Assembly: GCF_025766255.1 (NCBI RefSeq)
Contig: NW_026516666.1
Location: forward strand, 434,001 to 498,000
DNA from: Zychaea mexicana
Lineage: Eukaryota > Mucoromycota > Mucoromycetes > Mucorales > Lichtheimiaceae
Direction of reading: 5' to 3'
Length of the DNA stretch: 64,000 nt
A model generated the notes under the pieces. The model was given only the letters and a program-made list of their open reading frames with translations. It had not been told where the DNA came from and did not search any database. Positions 24,000 to 34,388 of the stretch are shown piece after piece. Every line of letters begins with the position of its first letter. Position 1 is the stretch's first letter. A program made the translations under genes and the position numbers.

Positions 24000-24873
24000 A
24001 GGTGTAGTTAAGGTGCCTTGAATAGCTAATTTCCTAGTAGAAAACTTGCTATTACTTGATGGTCGTTTTTTTTGAAGAGTCTTTTTATTATATACTCAAA
24101 GTTGCTGCAGAGGCAGGCTGACACAGTGAGGATTTGATGTCACATTTTCTGATAATAACGGTTGCTGCTGGCATAAGTCCGTTTGCGGGCGCGTTTGATC
24201 TTGTTACTGCTAAAGTCAGATGCAACGCGACGTGTAGTCAGTGTCTGGCTACTCGACAACTGTTGCTGAACTCCAGCGACCTGCATACGCGCCGTTACGA
24301 ATTGCCGCTTAATCAAGAAAACACCATAGAACTGGTAAATACAACTGCGTCTATCATACAAAAAAATAGACGCTCTCTGCTCTTGATCTTATTTCCAGAA
24401 TACAGTACTATTGCTGTGCCTTCTAATTCTGAAGGCTCTAAAACCGACTTGCTGCTGCTATTTACAGTCAATAAGTTATATCAAGCAACGCATTGATGCA
24501 TTATCACTTTAGCCAGCGTGGCGCATATACCATACACACATAGGTTTTAAGTCAATACTGGCACTTTATATCTCAAATACTGTATCTCAGGTACAGCCAA
24601 AAGTAAAAATGTAAGTGAAATAAGAGAAAACAGAATTTTTGTTATGCAATGCTTTATTATTAAAAATGAAATGTAATGCATCGCGGAGCAGGCGGACATG
24701 ACCAAAGGTATTCATGTTGTAGTATTTATGACTATGAACGTTTGCAGTAAAAAAAAGATGGTATGTTAGTCGCTTCCATCCAACATTTTTCAGCAGACTC
24801 TGTATTCGCAATCCATACGTACCTTTTGTATATGCTGCATCTCACTATGCGGTGTTTGGGAGGGTAATATCAT
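24000..24873. other. Intergenic; one short open frame with secreted-protein look
   Basis: A plus-strand frame with an ATG at 24137 runs to 24496. It begins with a hydrophobic segment (FLIITVAAGISPFAGA) and has three NxS/T sites and two cysteines shortly after. It has no splice context or known domain, so I do not call it a gene. The remainder is AT-rich. Confidence 0.3.
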
Positions 24874-24962
24874 GGATTGGAAAATCACACTGTAAATCTG
24901 TCGGTGATTCCATCCTATTGGATCGTAAAGCCGCACTGTATATGCGTCGGCAGCTCCATCCT
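24874..24962. repeat. Degenerate tandem duplication of about 43 bases
   Basis: Two adjacent units share ATTGGA...CACTGTA(A/T)AT(C/G)(T/C)GTCGG followed by CTCCATCC or TTCCATCC (about 24874-24916 and 24918-24962). They differ at several positions, so the duplication is old. Confidence 0.5.
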
Positions 24963-25398
24963 TTTCTGTTTTTTGTTTGTTTGTTGTTTTCCCCTACAAG
25001 ATTAATACAAACATAGCGTTAGATGATCAGTCAATCGAAACTTAAAGTGGCGTTAAACAATGCAGAAAGTGACTTACCACTGATATTGTTTGTAGAAGGT
25101 GTTGATAATGTGATGCATAATATGATTGATGTTAAAGAGATTTCCTTGGTTCATGTCCGCTGCTCATTCAAGTATCGCAATTGTATGGTATGGTATTTCT
25201 TTTGCTAAATGCTCGACCGCAATCAGCGACGCGATCCTTGGTTGTGTTCTCAGAGAGTGGCACCATGAGACCACCGACCCGAAGAATATAAACTCGCTGC
25301 CTTCACCAGAATAGCACACGCGTGCTACACTGGGCTTGTGGGCCACCATACACCCACCCATGGCCTGCAAGGCCATCATAGGCGCCCCAGCAGATGAC

Positions 25399-25672
25399 CT
25401 CTAAGGCACATGGCAAGTGTTGCGGTGGTGAGCATTGGCATTGACGTTTGTGCTGTATGCATCTCAGCGTGTCTTTGAACTGTGCGGTAAGTGCATGGCA
25501 GTGGAGATATTGACGGTGTCATTTGGGAACTGTGTCCTGCAGAGAGAGTTGAGGGGTGTGAGAACAATGCGGCTTGGATCTGAGGGGGTTGGGGCAGTGG
25601 AAGGCAATGTGATCTGGTGTGGTTATCTGGGCTTTGGGATGCAACATCATCTGTTTTTGTAGGTAGTCCAAG
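25399..25672 (+). repeat. Left arm of a long inverted repeat
   Basis: This 274-base segment is the reverse complement of 25959-26225 with roughly 95% identity judged by eye. The left arm carries an extra 7 bases (TTGAACT, about 25476-25482) absent from the right arm. An open frame of 75 codons runs through the arm and is preserved in the right arm on the opposite strand, but this reflects the DNA duplication and has no recognised protein domain. The spacer is about 286 bases. Confidence 0.9.
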
Positions 25673-25958
25673 ACCGGGAATCGGGAAAAATCTACACATG
25701 GCTAGAATGGCTTGAACATCCTAGCCAGAACACTCATCCCTTATAACGACTTTTTTTTCCCGAGCTTCAGCTGCGAAGAAAGAAGAGCCGCTATAAGGGA
25801 TGCTTCCAGAACATCTATCGTTAGTGATTTCTGAATGTAATACCGATAATAGTACAGATCCACACGTTTTTCTATAGTTACCAACCAAACAAATAAGTCT
25901 GTACATACCATCATTGTCGCCAAAGGACTGTCTTGTATATCTCTGCTGTTCTTCTTAT

Positions 25959-26225
25959 CTTGGACTACCTACAAAAACAGATGATGTTGCATCCCAAAGC
26001 GCAGATAACCACACCAGATCACATTCCCTTCCACTGCCCCAACCCCCTTAGATCCAAGTCGCATTGTTCTCACACCCCTCAACTCTCTCTGCAGGACACA
26101 GTTCCCAAATGACACCGTCAATATCTCCACTGCCATGCACTTACCGCACAGACACGCTGAGATGCATACAGCACAAACGCCAATGCCAATGCTCACCACC
26201 GAAACACTTGCCATGTGTCTTAGAG
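25959..26225 (-). repeat. Right arm of the long inverted repeat
   Basis: Mirror copy of 25399-25672. The inner boundaries are sharp at CTTGGACTACC / GGTAGTCCAAG and the outer ones at CTCTAAG / CTTAGAG. The whole structure (25399-26225, 827 bases) could be an inverted duplication or a foldback element. No flanking target duplication was found. Confidence 0.9.
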
Positions 26226-26956
26226 AATCAACTACTGAGACGCCCGTACTGCGCCGCACACTGGTCGGCCACCGCTGCTCCTATATAGAGTACAAAGAGT
26301 GAAGGGTGAGGAAACTATTATGAAGCGATGTTCTGGTATATTGAAATTTGAAAAATATATACCTCACACCATCAAAACTTCAAAACTTGTCTTTGCCACT
26401 TGAAGACGCTTCTCGTCTAATGAAAAAATGATATGGCAAACATTAGCTATTCATCTCTTGTAATCATACCAGGTAACAACGGAGTGTATCGGATGTACGT
26501 ACCTTATTCTGGGCATGGAGTCCAGCTAAAGCGCACGAAGGCGCTTTGTCAAATAAATAGGGCGGAAACGGAGGAAGTTTTGATCATGGCGGAGGCAGAG
26601 TGGCGGTAAAAAGGACAAAAGGGGAATGACCTGTCAAAGTCAACGAAACGCAGTCAGTACCCATGATACACGCTATTACGCGCCACAGCCAATAAATTAA
26701 GTGTGAGAGATAAGCTTACCAGTATTTTTTATGTTTTTAAAATGTTTTTGTGTTTTTGCTTTTGTGGTTTTTTTTCAGAGGTTTTGTAATGCTTTTTTGC
26801 TTTTTTTTTCGGGTTTTCTGGTGTTTTCTCGTCGTACGGCACTGCAATAAAAAAAGAAAAGAGGAAAAGAGCCTAAAAGAGTCAACAATTAGTTTATAAC
26901 AGGTACTCGTCAATCTAACCAAGACTGATAAAACAAGGTCAAGTACTTACTTTTTT
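26226..26956. other. Intergenic / possible second exon of the proline-rich gene
   Basis: Most is non-descript AT-rich DNA. On the minus strand a TTGCAG acceptor near 26843 precedes a lysine-rich coding stretch that could be a downstream exon of the gene starting at 27613 (see that entry). Confidence 0.35.
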
Positions 26957-27613
26957 TTACCACGAATAAACCGGCCAGTAGATTACCTTGAGGGGCGGGG
27001 TGGGTTCCCACTCCATCTCATCTCCTTCACCGGTCTTCCACTCCGTATCCACCGACTGCTCCTCAACGTCTTCCATTTCAACATCTTCGTTGAAATCAAG
27101 CAAGGTGGGAACATATTGTTCCTCCTTCTGCTGTTGCTGCGGTGGTATTGTTGGCAGAACATCCTCCATTTCAACATCTTCGTCGAAATAAGGCTGTTGC
27201 TGCGGTGGTGGTGTTGGTGTGGGAGGGGAAGGGGAGAGTGGCGGTGGCGAGACATGCAACCATTGTTGCTGCACCTGCTGTATTTTCTCAATCCGCAACT
27301 GCTTGCGCTCACTTTCCTGTTCATTTCTCTTTGCCATCAACTTTCCAAGCACGGTATTGATTGGCGTTGGGGCAGCCGAGGGCTCCTCACGCTTTGCGGG
27401 AGCTGCAGGTGCTGATGGAACTGCAGGTGGTGGGGTAATTGCGGGTGCGAGTGATGTAGGAGGTGGCTGCAATGATGCCGTTAATGCTCCATGTCGAGCT
27501 CGATTGAAGCGTCTGACAGGCTTTTTAAAGACTCTGTCAGTCATGCTTTGCGGTTGGGGTTGCTGCTGTTGCGGTTCCTTGTGGATGAGTTGTAGCTTTG
27601 TGGGCGGGAACAT
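26957..27613 (-). CDS. Proline/glutamine-rich acidic protein of unknown function
   Basis: Uninterrupted 218-codon frame with an ATG at 27613. It begins with MFPPTKLQLIHKEP, followed by a short basic segment (KKPVRRFNRARHG, possible nuclear signal), Pro/Ala-rich linkers, a charged helix (KLMAKRNEQESERKQLRIEK), then two copies of an acidic repeat (DEDVEMEDV and NEDVEMEDV, about 40 residues apart), and ends WPVYSW. No domain recognised. The stop TAA lies inside a potential GTAAAA donor. Splicing from there to a TTGCAG acceptor near 26843 would replace the end by a lysine-rich tail, so the true C-terminus is uncertain. Long, homogeneous low-complexity reading with preserved acidic repeats argues for a real protein. 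Confidence 0.55.
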   Translation of the reverse strand: MFPPTKLQLIHKEPQQQQPQPQSMTDRVFKKPVRRFNRARHGALTASLQPPPTSLAPAITPPPAVPSAPAAPAKREEPSAAPTPINTVLGKLMAKRNEQESERKQLRIEKIQQVQQQWLHVSPPPLSPSPPTPTPPPQQQPYFDEDVEMEDVLPTIPPQQQQKEEQYVPTLLDFNEDVEMEDVEEQSVDTEWKTGEGDEMEWEPTPPLKVIYWPVYSW

Positions 27614-28157
27614 TATGGTAGCGAGCTAAAGAAGAAGAAAAAAAGAGGCACGCGTCAATCTCGAAATTTATTGCCCCGCTGTTTGGGCAGACGGAGCTTC
27701 AACCCTTTTTTTCTTGCGCATTACCATTACCTCACGCTCCCTAATGTGTTCTCTGTAAGAGCTATTTTGCGACACTGAGCTCCCTTGTCTATGCTGTATA
27801 CGTAAAGTAAGCTAGTCACTGGTACATAATTAGCAGCTCATTGAGTTCTCCACATCACAAGGCGAAATGGTGCCTTTTTTTCTTTTTGCGCGGCGATGAT
27901 ATCTTTTGTCCAATGAAAGTTCCGTTCATGCAAACGGAGGTTGGACCTGCAGTAACATAATGATAAGATACTCTCGACATATAGACTAGCCAAGAATACA
28001 AGGCCGTGTATCTCAAAGATATGGCCCAAGGTCTATGTTATATTTGGACAGTGAAGGCTTAGGAATGGGATCGCGACAGTTTAGCTAATAGCGCAACTTG
28101 GGCTATGCGAGATAATGCTGTGATAAACTACACTACTTTGAGATTGATTCGGACAAC
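27614..28157. other. Intergenic region left of the transposon
   Basis: Promoter side of the proline-rich gene and the left flank of the transposon. Nothing else recognised. Confidence 0.45.
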
Positions 28158-28161
28158 TCAA

Positions 28162-28182
28162 CACTGTAGGAAAATTCTTGTG
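28162..28182 (+). repeat. Left terminal inverted repeat of the transposon
   Basis: 21 bases, perfectly complementary to 29812-29832. Preceded by TCAA (28158-28161). Confidence 0.9.
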
Positions 28183-28256
28183 AATTTTAAATTCTTGTAA
28201 ACACTAAGTAAAGTAACAAGAATTCTTGTGGATTCTTGTGAATTTAAATTAGCGAT

Positions 28257-28382
28257 AAAGCGGTCACGCGTTCACAAGAAAATCAAAGCGGTCACACGTT
28301 CACAAGAAAATCACAAAACGTTTTGTGGAATACCAAAGCGGTCACACGTTCACAGGAAAATCACAAAACATTTTTGTGGAAT
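28257..28382. repeat. Left subterminal tandem repeats of the transposon
   Basis: Three copies of AAAGCGGTCAC(A/G)CGTTCACA(A/G)G begin near 28257, 28285 and 28333. The last two are followed by AAAATCACAAAAC and TTTTGTGGAAT. They lie 95-220 bases from the left end, where binding sites for an accessory transposition protein would be expected in this group. Confidence 0.8.
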
Positions 28383-28589
28383 ATTCATTATATAGATTTT
28401 AAAAAATAGCTTTATTCAATTACATGATACTAGCTAAGGTTTATTGATTGATGGAATACTGGTCGAGCGTATACAGATGAAAACCACCCCTTTCTCTCTC
28501 TCTATATATCACATACACTCTCGCTATATATATACGTGTATGTGTGTGTGTTTATACAATAATCAACTTTCTGATACTTTAACTTACCT

Positions 28590-29376
28590 TTTAATTATGT
28601 ATATTTTTGTGGGGGGAGCAGCTCCGAGCCGCTTTGTCGTACGGCGTCGTTTGGTAGACTGCGTGGACTGGGCAGGAGCAGGGGCAGGAAGAAAAGCAGA
28701 AGCAGAAGCAGGAAGAAAAGCAGAAGCGGAAACAGGAAGAAAAGCAGAAGCAGGAAGAGAAGCAGAGACAGGAATAGCAGAAGCCGGTTCTTGTTGTCTA
28801 CCTGATAGTTAATATATATTTGATTGTGGTTGCTCTAGTGTAGTAGTTATCATACCTAGAAACCGCTCTCGACTTGCTGGATCTGCCGTAGTTATGCCAG
28901 CATTCCTGGAGGATATGGCGAGCTGCCCACTGGCCCTGGCAGACAGCAAAACCAATGCCCTGCTTTTTTGCCAGGTTCATGAAAAGGCTATTAGCCCAGT
29001 TGCCTATCTTTGCTTTGTAGCTTAGCAAAGTAGTGGGTCACGCTGTTGTCAGCACGATTCTGCAATCTTTTCACCAGATCGACCACAACACGTTCGCTAA
29101 TGTGCTTGATGTCGGTCTGGGCTTTGATCAAGGCACCTCCTTCATAATGGTGGTAGCCTTGAAGGAGAAGGCGCTCAACATCATCCTTGCTCGCTTTCTT
29201 TACCATCTTCCCCTTGGCATTTAGAGTCATTGGGTGGGGAATGAGGGAAACCGTCTCAGCAAGTTCTGCTTCATCGACAACTGGTACCTCGACTAGGGAC
29301 TACGCCGTTAGCAGTTGGTCGAGCTTCTCCAGAATGACTGCTTGATTTGTCTCTACATTAATAAGACGATGCTCCA
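28590..29376 (-). pseudogene. Degenerate protein inside the transposon
   Basis: Reading the minus strand from an ATG near 29376, a coherent protein can be followed (MEHRLINVETNQAVILEKLD, then VEVPVVDEAELAETVS, KASKDDVERLLLQGYHHYEG, KHISERVVVDLVKRLQNRAD). It is interrupted by an in-frame TAG near 29300 and a frame change near 29000. It then continues as NWANSLFMNLAKKQGIGFAV and GQWAARHILQECWHN. A GTATGA donor (about 28855) and CAG acceptor (about 28802) lead to a tail of repeated SASAFLPA units (28680-28790) and a basic TKRRRTTKR stretch. The N-terminal helices and basic tail would suit a DNA-binding accessory protein, but I recognise no family. Confidence 0.5.
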
Positions 29377-29523
29377 TACGAGTGAAGACTTAGGAGATTA
29401 AGGTTAGCGTTGGGAGGTGTTTGGTTAGTATTTGCGAAGAAAAGAAAGAAAAAAAACTTTTGCGGTAATATAAAAGTATTTGTCACCCTGGTTAACCAGG
29501 TGGTTATAACAAGAGAGTACTGT

Positions 29524-29811
29524 TTAATCACAAGAATCCACAAGAATCCACAAGAACCACCAAAAAAAAAATTGGCGACCAGAGCAGGCAGTGACAGACG
29601 TCACAAATTTACAAGAAATCCACAAGAATCCACAAGAATGAGGCCGGCGGGGTCCAAATTCACAAGAAATCCACAAGAATCCACAAAAACCAGGCGACCC
29701 AGAGCAGGCAGTGACAGACGTCACAAATTTACAAGAAATTCACAAGAAATCCACAAGAACCACAAGAATGAGGCCAGCGGGGGTCCAAATTCACAAGAAA
29801 TTCACAAGAAC
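29524..29811. repeat. Right subterminal repeats: two tandem units of about 118 bases
   Basis: Units at about 29575-29690 and 29695-29811 share GACAGACGTCACAAATTTAC, arrays of CACAAGAA(A)TCCACAAG and GAATGAGGCC(G/A)GCGGGG(G)TCCAAATTC. They sit next to the right terminus and contain the same short motif as the left end in opposite orientation. Confidence 0.85.
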
Positions 29812-29832
29812 CACAAGAATTTTCCTACAGTG
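29812..29832 (-). repeat. Right terminal inverted repeat of the transposon
   Basis: Perfect reverse complement of 28162-28182. Followed by the second TCAA (29833-29836). Confidence 0.9.
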
Positions 29833-29836
29833 TCAA

Positions 29837-31412
29837 CACACTTCGCCGCGTTCATAAATATTAATGTGTTTTTGTGGATTCAGGGATTTCGCAGTACCGC
29901 CTCACTTTCAATTTGAATCTACCCTTATTCTACATCCATTTCTATATTATCTCTTATTTTCTTCCTACACCAAAACACCTCTGTCCTCTCTAAAGTTTAC
30001 TTATATTATTTCTTATATTTCTCTGCTTACCGTTCATACCTGGTTACTTTTATTGTTCTTGCAGTGCCCATATGCTTATTCAAACTCTCTAACTAGCTCT
30101 TTTGATCCATATAAGCCTTTCTATCAGTTTTATCCATATCATTTATACCCGTTCTCTCTTTTATAACCGTCAAACAGCCATCTTTTGGTGAGTATTTTAT
30201 CCTTATCATCATTTTAAAACTATGACCTAACCTTTGTCATAAAGACGGTTTTTTAATATATATACAGTAAATGCTTTTCACAAGTGTGGGTTGATTCAGT
30301 CATGGTTGCCTTTTGCATATTACTTTTCAATAATTCGTTTGCATCTCTTTTTTTCTTTCTTTGAAAGTAAGGAAGACTGAACTAGCTTTTGCTCTCTATG
30401 TTGCTATTGCCAGGATGACTTTAGTTATATAATCTAGACATCCTGAATGCTGTTGTTTATTCGTTACCGCATCTGCAGGGTATTACAATGCTATCCAATC
30501 CATTGAGCGGAGTTGGGATCCAGGAAGCTTACTAGGGTGATGTTTATATCTTGGTTGACAGCACACAGTAGCACTCCAGCGTCTTGTATCAGGCTTGCCT
30601 TTTCTCTGGCGTTTTGAGCTTGCTATCGTATTGTTGTTCGTTTGGTAAGCATCAAGCTTAAGACACTGGGTTCATTTACTGAACAACTGCTCATGAGTTT
30701 GTTACATATAGAGTTTAAACAGACAAAGTACTGTAGTTAGAATTTGCCCAGAAAATATGAGGAACACTTTCCGGGAATCGCTATATTTCAAGATGTTCTT
30801 GATCCCGTATATATCCTAGCATGTGGAAGATGATAATGTTCCCGCTTACCATAAATATTGACCTTTGTCAGTAAACTTGACTCCAATAAGTCCTCTGCGT
30901 AGTATAACTCTCAAAGCGGTTCGAGTATAGTTGCAGCAGCACGTTGGCCAATGAAATCCAAATACCGGGCATTAAAAATCCACTGCCCGACATGAACAGG
31001 AACGCGCGTATGCGCATACATACAGCATACAGACTGCTTTTTTTTGGTCATAAAGGGAGAGGGGAGGAGGCGACGATGGTCTTTCTATTCAACAACGGAA
31101 GAAAGAATATTCTCACTTCATTTTTTTTTCTCTCTTCTGTCACAGAGACTATATCATATAGAGTGCGAGGTGATCCCTTTTGTGACGAAAAGAGGTACAC
31201 AAGCATTTCTGATATATAAGGAAAGCATAGGGTAACCAAAAAAAATTAGTCTGTGCTTTCGCTCAGGTTTGAAAGGGCACCAGACTCGCTGCCGACCAGA
31301 TCCATATCGTGCTGCCTTTCCATCAATCCTGGATCTAGTAAGTGTATATGTAAACATTTCAAATCGATGCTTGACTATACAGATATCACAACAATCCAAC
31401 CTGGAAAACTGA
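29837..31412. other. Gene-poor AT-rich region
   Basis: Open frames at 29864-30166 and 30944-31219 lack splice context or domain resemblance. Nothing else supportable was seen. It separates the transposon from the decayed F-box gene. Confidence 0.45.
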
Positions 31413-33299
31413 TTAATTAAACATGCTGCCAATATTGTTTATCAGCTCATTATAGATAAAAGTACAAGCCAGACTGCAAATATCACCGCAATGGTACTCA
31501 ATTATTAAAAATATGTTGTATGGCATACGAAGATCATCTGTCCGAGATAATCCTGAACACCCCACGACTTCAATCTTTTTACTAGATCCTTCAATGATAC
31601 GAAAAGCATTGATGCCTGCATTGGTGAGACTATAGATCCGTGAAACACGCAATAGCACCAAGCTTTCGACTTGTTCAAAATGCTCAAGGACAGCACCAGT
31701 AACACCTTTCACGGCTGTCAGTTCCAGATTCAGTATTTTGGTTTCCTCAAGTCGTTGTGCCCACACAATCCATCCTGCCTCTGTGAGAAAGTCGTCGACA
31801 CTATTACTGTACGGTGATGTGCGGGTTCAAGCTTAATCTCCTGACTAGTGGGTGCTGTGATGGTTCGCACAACTGCATTAGACCTTGGTTGTCGATGGGT
31901 ATGTTCGTGAGACGCATTTTTTCAAGCTGTTGCAAACGTCGAAGCGGAGTAAGATCGCAAAGAGGATTCTCGCTGAACATGTGAAGGAAATTTCGCAAGG
32001 AAAGTATACGGAGCCGTTGCAGCGTACCGATGGTTGCGATAATGCTGTTCAGATACTGCGTTATTCCAGCGCGATTTCCAACTTCCAAGATCTCATTTTG
32101 TTGCTGCATGAGCAAAATCTGGGACCAATCTTCGCTTGACATACCAGTGATGTCCGTCAACCCCAAACTTGTCAGCTGTGTGAATTGGTTGCGTGCCAAG
32201 ACATCCCAGCAATGAATATCAGAAAGACCACAGGCGACTATACGTAAATGTTCTAGTATCGGCTGCGATTTTACTACTATTGGCATGATCCTCTCGTGTC
32301 CCTTGCCGTTGAATAGCAGTTCATAAGCCATACTGCCTTCCTCGCCATCATTCGATGCTTTCCTTTCAGTTACTTAATATAAGCACTCGTGCTTCTTGAT
32401 AGTGAAATCCATCTGTCTGCTATGACTGGTTCGCTGCATTCCCACATAATGTAGCGTAATAGAGGGCACAGCTCATAAGCTGTATAGATGTTGGTTGGAG
32501 ATACGTTGTTGAATCGTGAGTAAGGCGATAATATCAAGTACTTGATGTGGGAGCAACGCTGCAATAAGGGACGGATCCGGTATTTAAAACTGAGAACACC
32601 GTCCAGTCTTAAGAAGATAATGTTGTGTATCGGTGGCCTTTTGTGTCTGCTTCTGCCATCAACTTGTTCAAGAGTAGCGTCTGATAAGTTAGTGCGGCCA
32701 TCAAACATCACTGAAAGATGCGTTAATGACGGCAAGAAGTCCAGTAGCATTGGCAGCGAGATATCGCAAGTGTGAAATAAATCGTCAGAGCAGTTAGCGT
32801 ATGCGAGAAATATCCGATGATACCTGGCAGTAACGTGCTACTGTCGAAAATAGGTTGTAATTGTTTGCTATGCACATGGTTGCTAATGTCTTATTGAAAA
32901 CAAAGAAAAAGCTTTAGTATATCTTTTGCGCATAAGCAGTAGTAAGTACTACCGAATACGCGATCCTCTTAACGCAAAAAAAAAGAGTATCGTTTTACTT
33001 CACCAAGGAAGCGAATGCTGTATCTTCGCCAAGCAAGTCGTTCCAGTACTTTATACGTGGCTTGAGATTTGATGTATACTGATTCGACTTGTTGTCCCAA
33101 ACATTGAAGCATCGCGTCGCTCCTTTTGTTCCATGCATCAGGCGAGATTCCCACCAGTGTCCACAGGGCTGTCTGGTAAGTGGGGATCGCGTATAACCAG
33201 CGGCGACATACTTTCACACATTCGACACAGCCCGCTGTCCGATAAACGAGAAGATGTACTGAATGATTCGGGAGGCAAAATCGAGATCAAATCAGTCAT
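31413..33299 (-). pseudogene. Broken F-box / leucine-rich repeat gene
   Basis: F-box proteins recruit substrates to SCF ubiquitin ligases. The minus strand from an ATG at 33299 reads MTDLISILPPE. The F-box then continues in another frame (IIQYIFSFIGQRAVSNV, break near 33266-33270) and in a third (KVCRRWLYAIPTYQTALWTL, break near 33213-33220). Further leucine-rich pieces follow at about 32825-32370 (FLPSLTHLSVMFDG, HIKYLILSPYSRF), 32345-31804 (LEHLRIVACGLSDIHC, LRILSLRNFLHMF) and 31800-31413 (ETKILNLELTAVKG, VESLVLLRVSRI), with another frame change near 31803-31812. Some gaps may be introns, for example after LGE at about 33000. The F-box breaks cannot be spliced away. At least three frame breaks make this a pseudogene unless the assembly has indel errors. 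Confidence 0.65.
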
Positions 33300-34388
33300 A
33301 TTACGTGTATGTGAAAGGGGACGCGCGAAAAGAAATTTGGCACGAGGCTTTTAATCGAACAAAGCCTGTATAACATAATCCGGACTCGTGAATAGTATGT
33401 CCGACAAAGGAGAAGCGAGTCGAACCAGGTAGCTCACCTGAATTTTATGCTATCATAGCGATACGCAGATACACATTAGAACAGGGCTCTTTCTAAAAGC
33501 ATCGACTTCTCGATACGAAGCAAAAGGCTTCAGTGAACACTCGCGTTTATTGTTTACAAACCGCAAAAGTCATATATGAGTAACGAATCGCTTGGCCTGG
33601 AAAACACAGCATCCCTGTGTGTGTGGGTGCGTGCATGTTTTGGTAGAGCAAATATATCATATCTTCAACAGGTCCCCCTGATATCTTTGGTGAGCGATCA
33701 TCACTTTCAAATAGGTAACGCATACCTTGAAAATATGTAACGAAGTAAAGTTAAATAAGAAAAGGAAGAGAGAAGTGAAGGTGTAAGGGGAGGGAAAGAG
33801 CTGTTACAAGAATCACGCTTTAAAAGCAGGCACATCGGAAAGATCAGTGCAAGCTTTTCGATCCAGGTAAAACCCAAAATGATAAGAAAATTGTGTTGTG
33901 ATAAGCTACGTGCAGGAAGAGTGAGAGAGACGAACAGCTGAAAAAAAAAACTTTCCAATTTACAGATCTGGCAATTATACATGTCTGCTGGCGTATGCTC
34001 TAGCGTTGTCTCTTATAAAATAACCTCTTTCTAAAGGAGGGTCCTCGGTAACAATTTTTTTCTTGACAGTTACTTTGGCAATTTAGGCGAACACAGAAGG
34101 TGAAAAAGAGTGCCAAAGCATTGTGATCGTGTTACTTTCGGCTACGATACAGAGCCACTGTCACTGTTCCCCGCTTTGGTTTAGCACGGAGCTGTGAATG
34201 GATGGAGGGGGGAGTAATTAGCTTTTTGTTCGCGAAAAAAGAAAAAGGAACTTGTCGTGCACATAAAAAAAAGGCGAGGCAAAAGCGGTAAAACGTTTAT
34301 GCGGAAAGTGCGAAAAAGAAAAATATATTTTTTATTTGTTTATCATTTTCTTATTTGTGTGTAATAAATAATAATAAAAAAGTTCGTT
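33300..34388. other. Intergenic region, nothing recognised
   Basis: AT-rich with purine-rich patches (33720-33800 and 34240-34380). No domain-bearing frame or RNA gene was recognised. Confidence 0.45.

Larger units (their letters stand above)
28162..29832. mobile_element. Complete 1.67-kb DNA transposon with CACTG termini and TCAA target duplication
   Basis: The ends are perfect inverted repeats of 21 bases starting CACTGTAGGAAAATTCTT. They are flanked by identical TCAA tetranucleotides at 28158-28161 and 29833-29836, the expected target-site duplication. Inside both ends the motif ATTCTTGTGGATT (and its complement CACAAGAATCCACAAG) recurs many times in both orientations. CAC termini plus arrays of subterminal repeats are features of the CACTA/Mirage/Chapaev group; a 4-bp duplication fits the Chapaev branch best. 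The interior has one degenerate minus-strand protein (28590-29376) and no recognisable transposase, so the copy is probably non-autonomous. Superfamily assignment is an inference from the termini. Confidence 0.85.

Noticed and set aside
25435..25662. Open frame present in both arms of the inverted repeat as a possible conserved protein
   Set aside because: Conservation between arms is at the DNA level, including silent and non-coding parts, and no domain is recognisable.
28444..28812. Plus-strand frame with repeated KAEAEAGRK units
   Set aside because: It is antisense to the SASAFLPA repeat of the transposon protein, whose strand is better supported by splice signals and the rest of the protein.
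28162..29832. CRISPR-like array from the regularly spaced CACAAGAATCC repeats
   Set aside because: Repeats are variable, occur in both orientations and lie within transposon ends; the window is eukaryotic.
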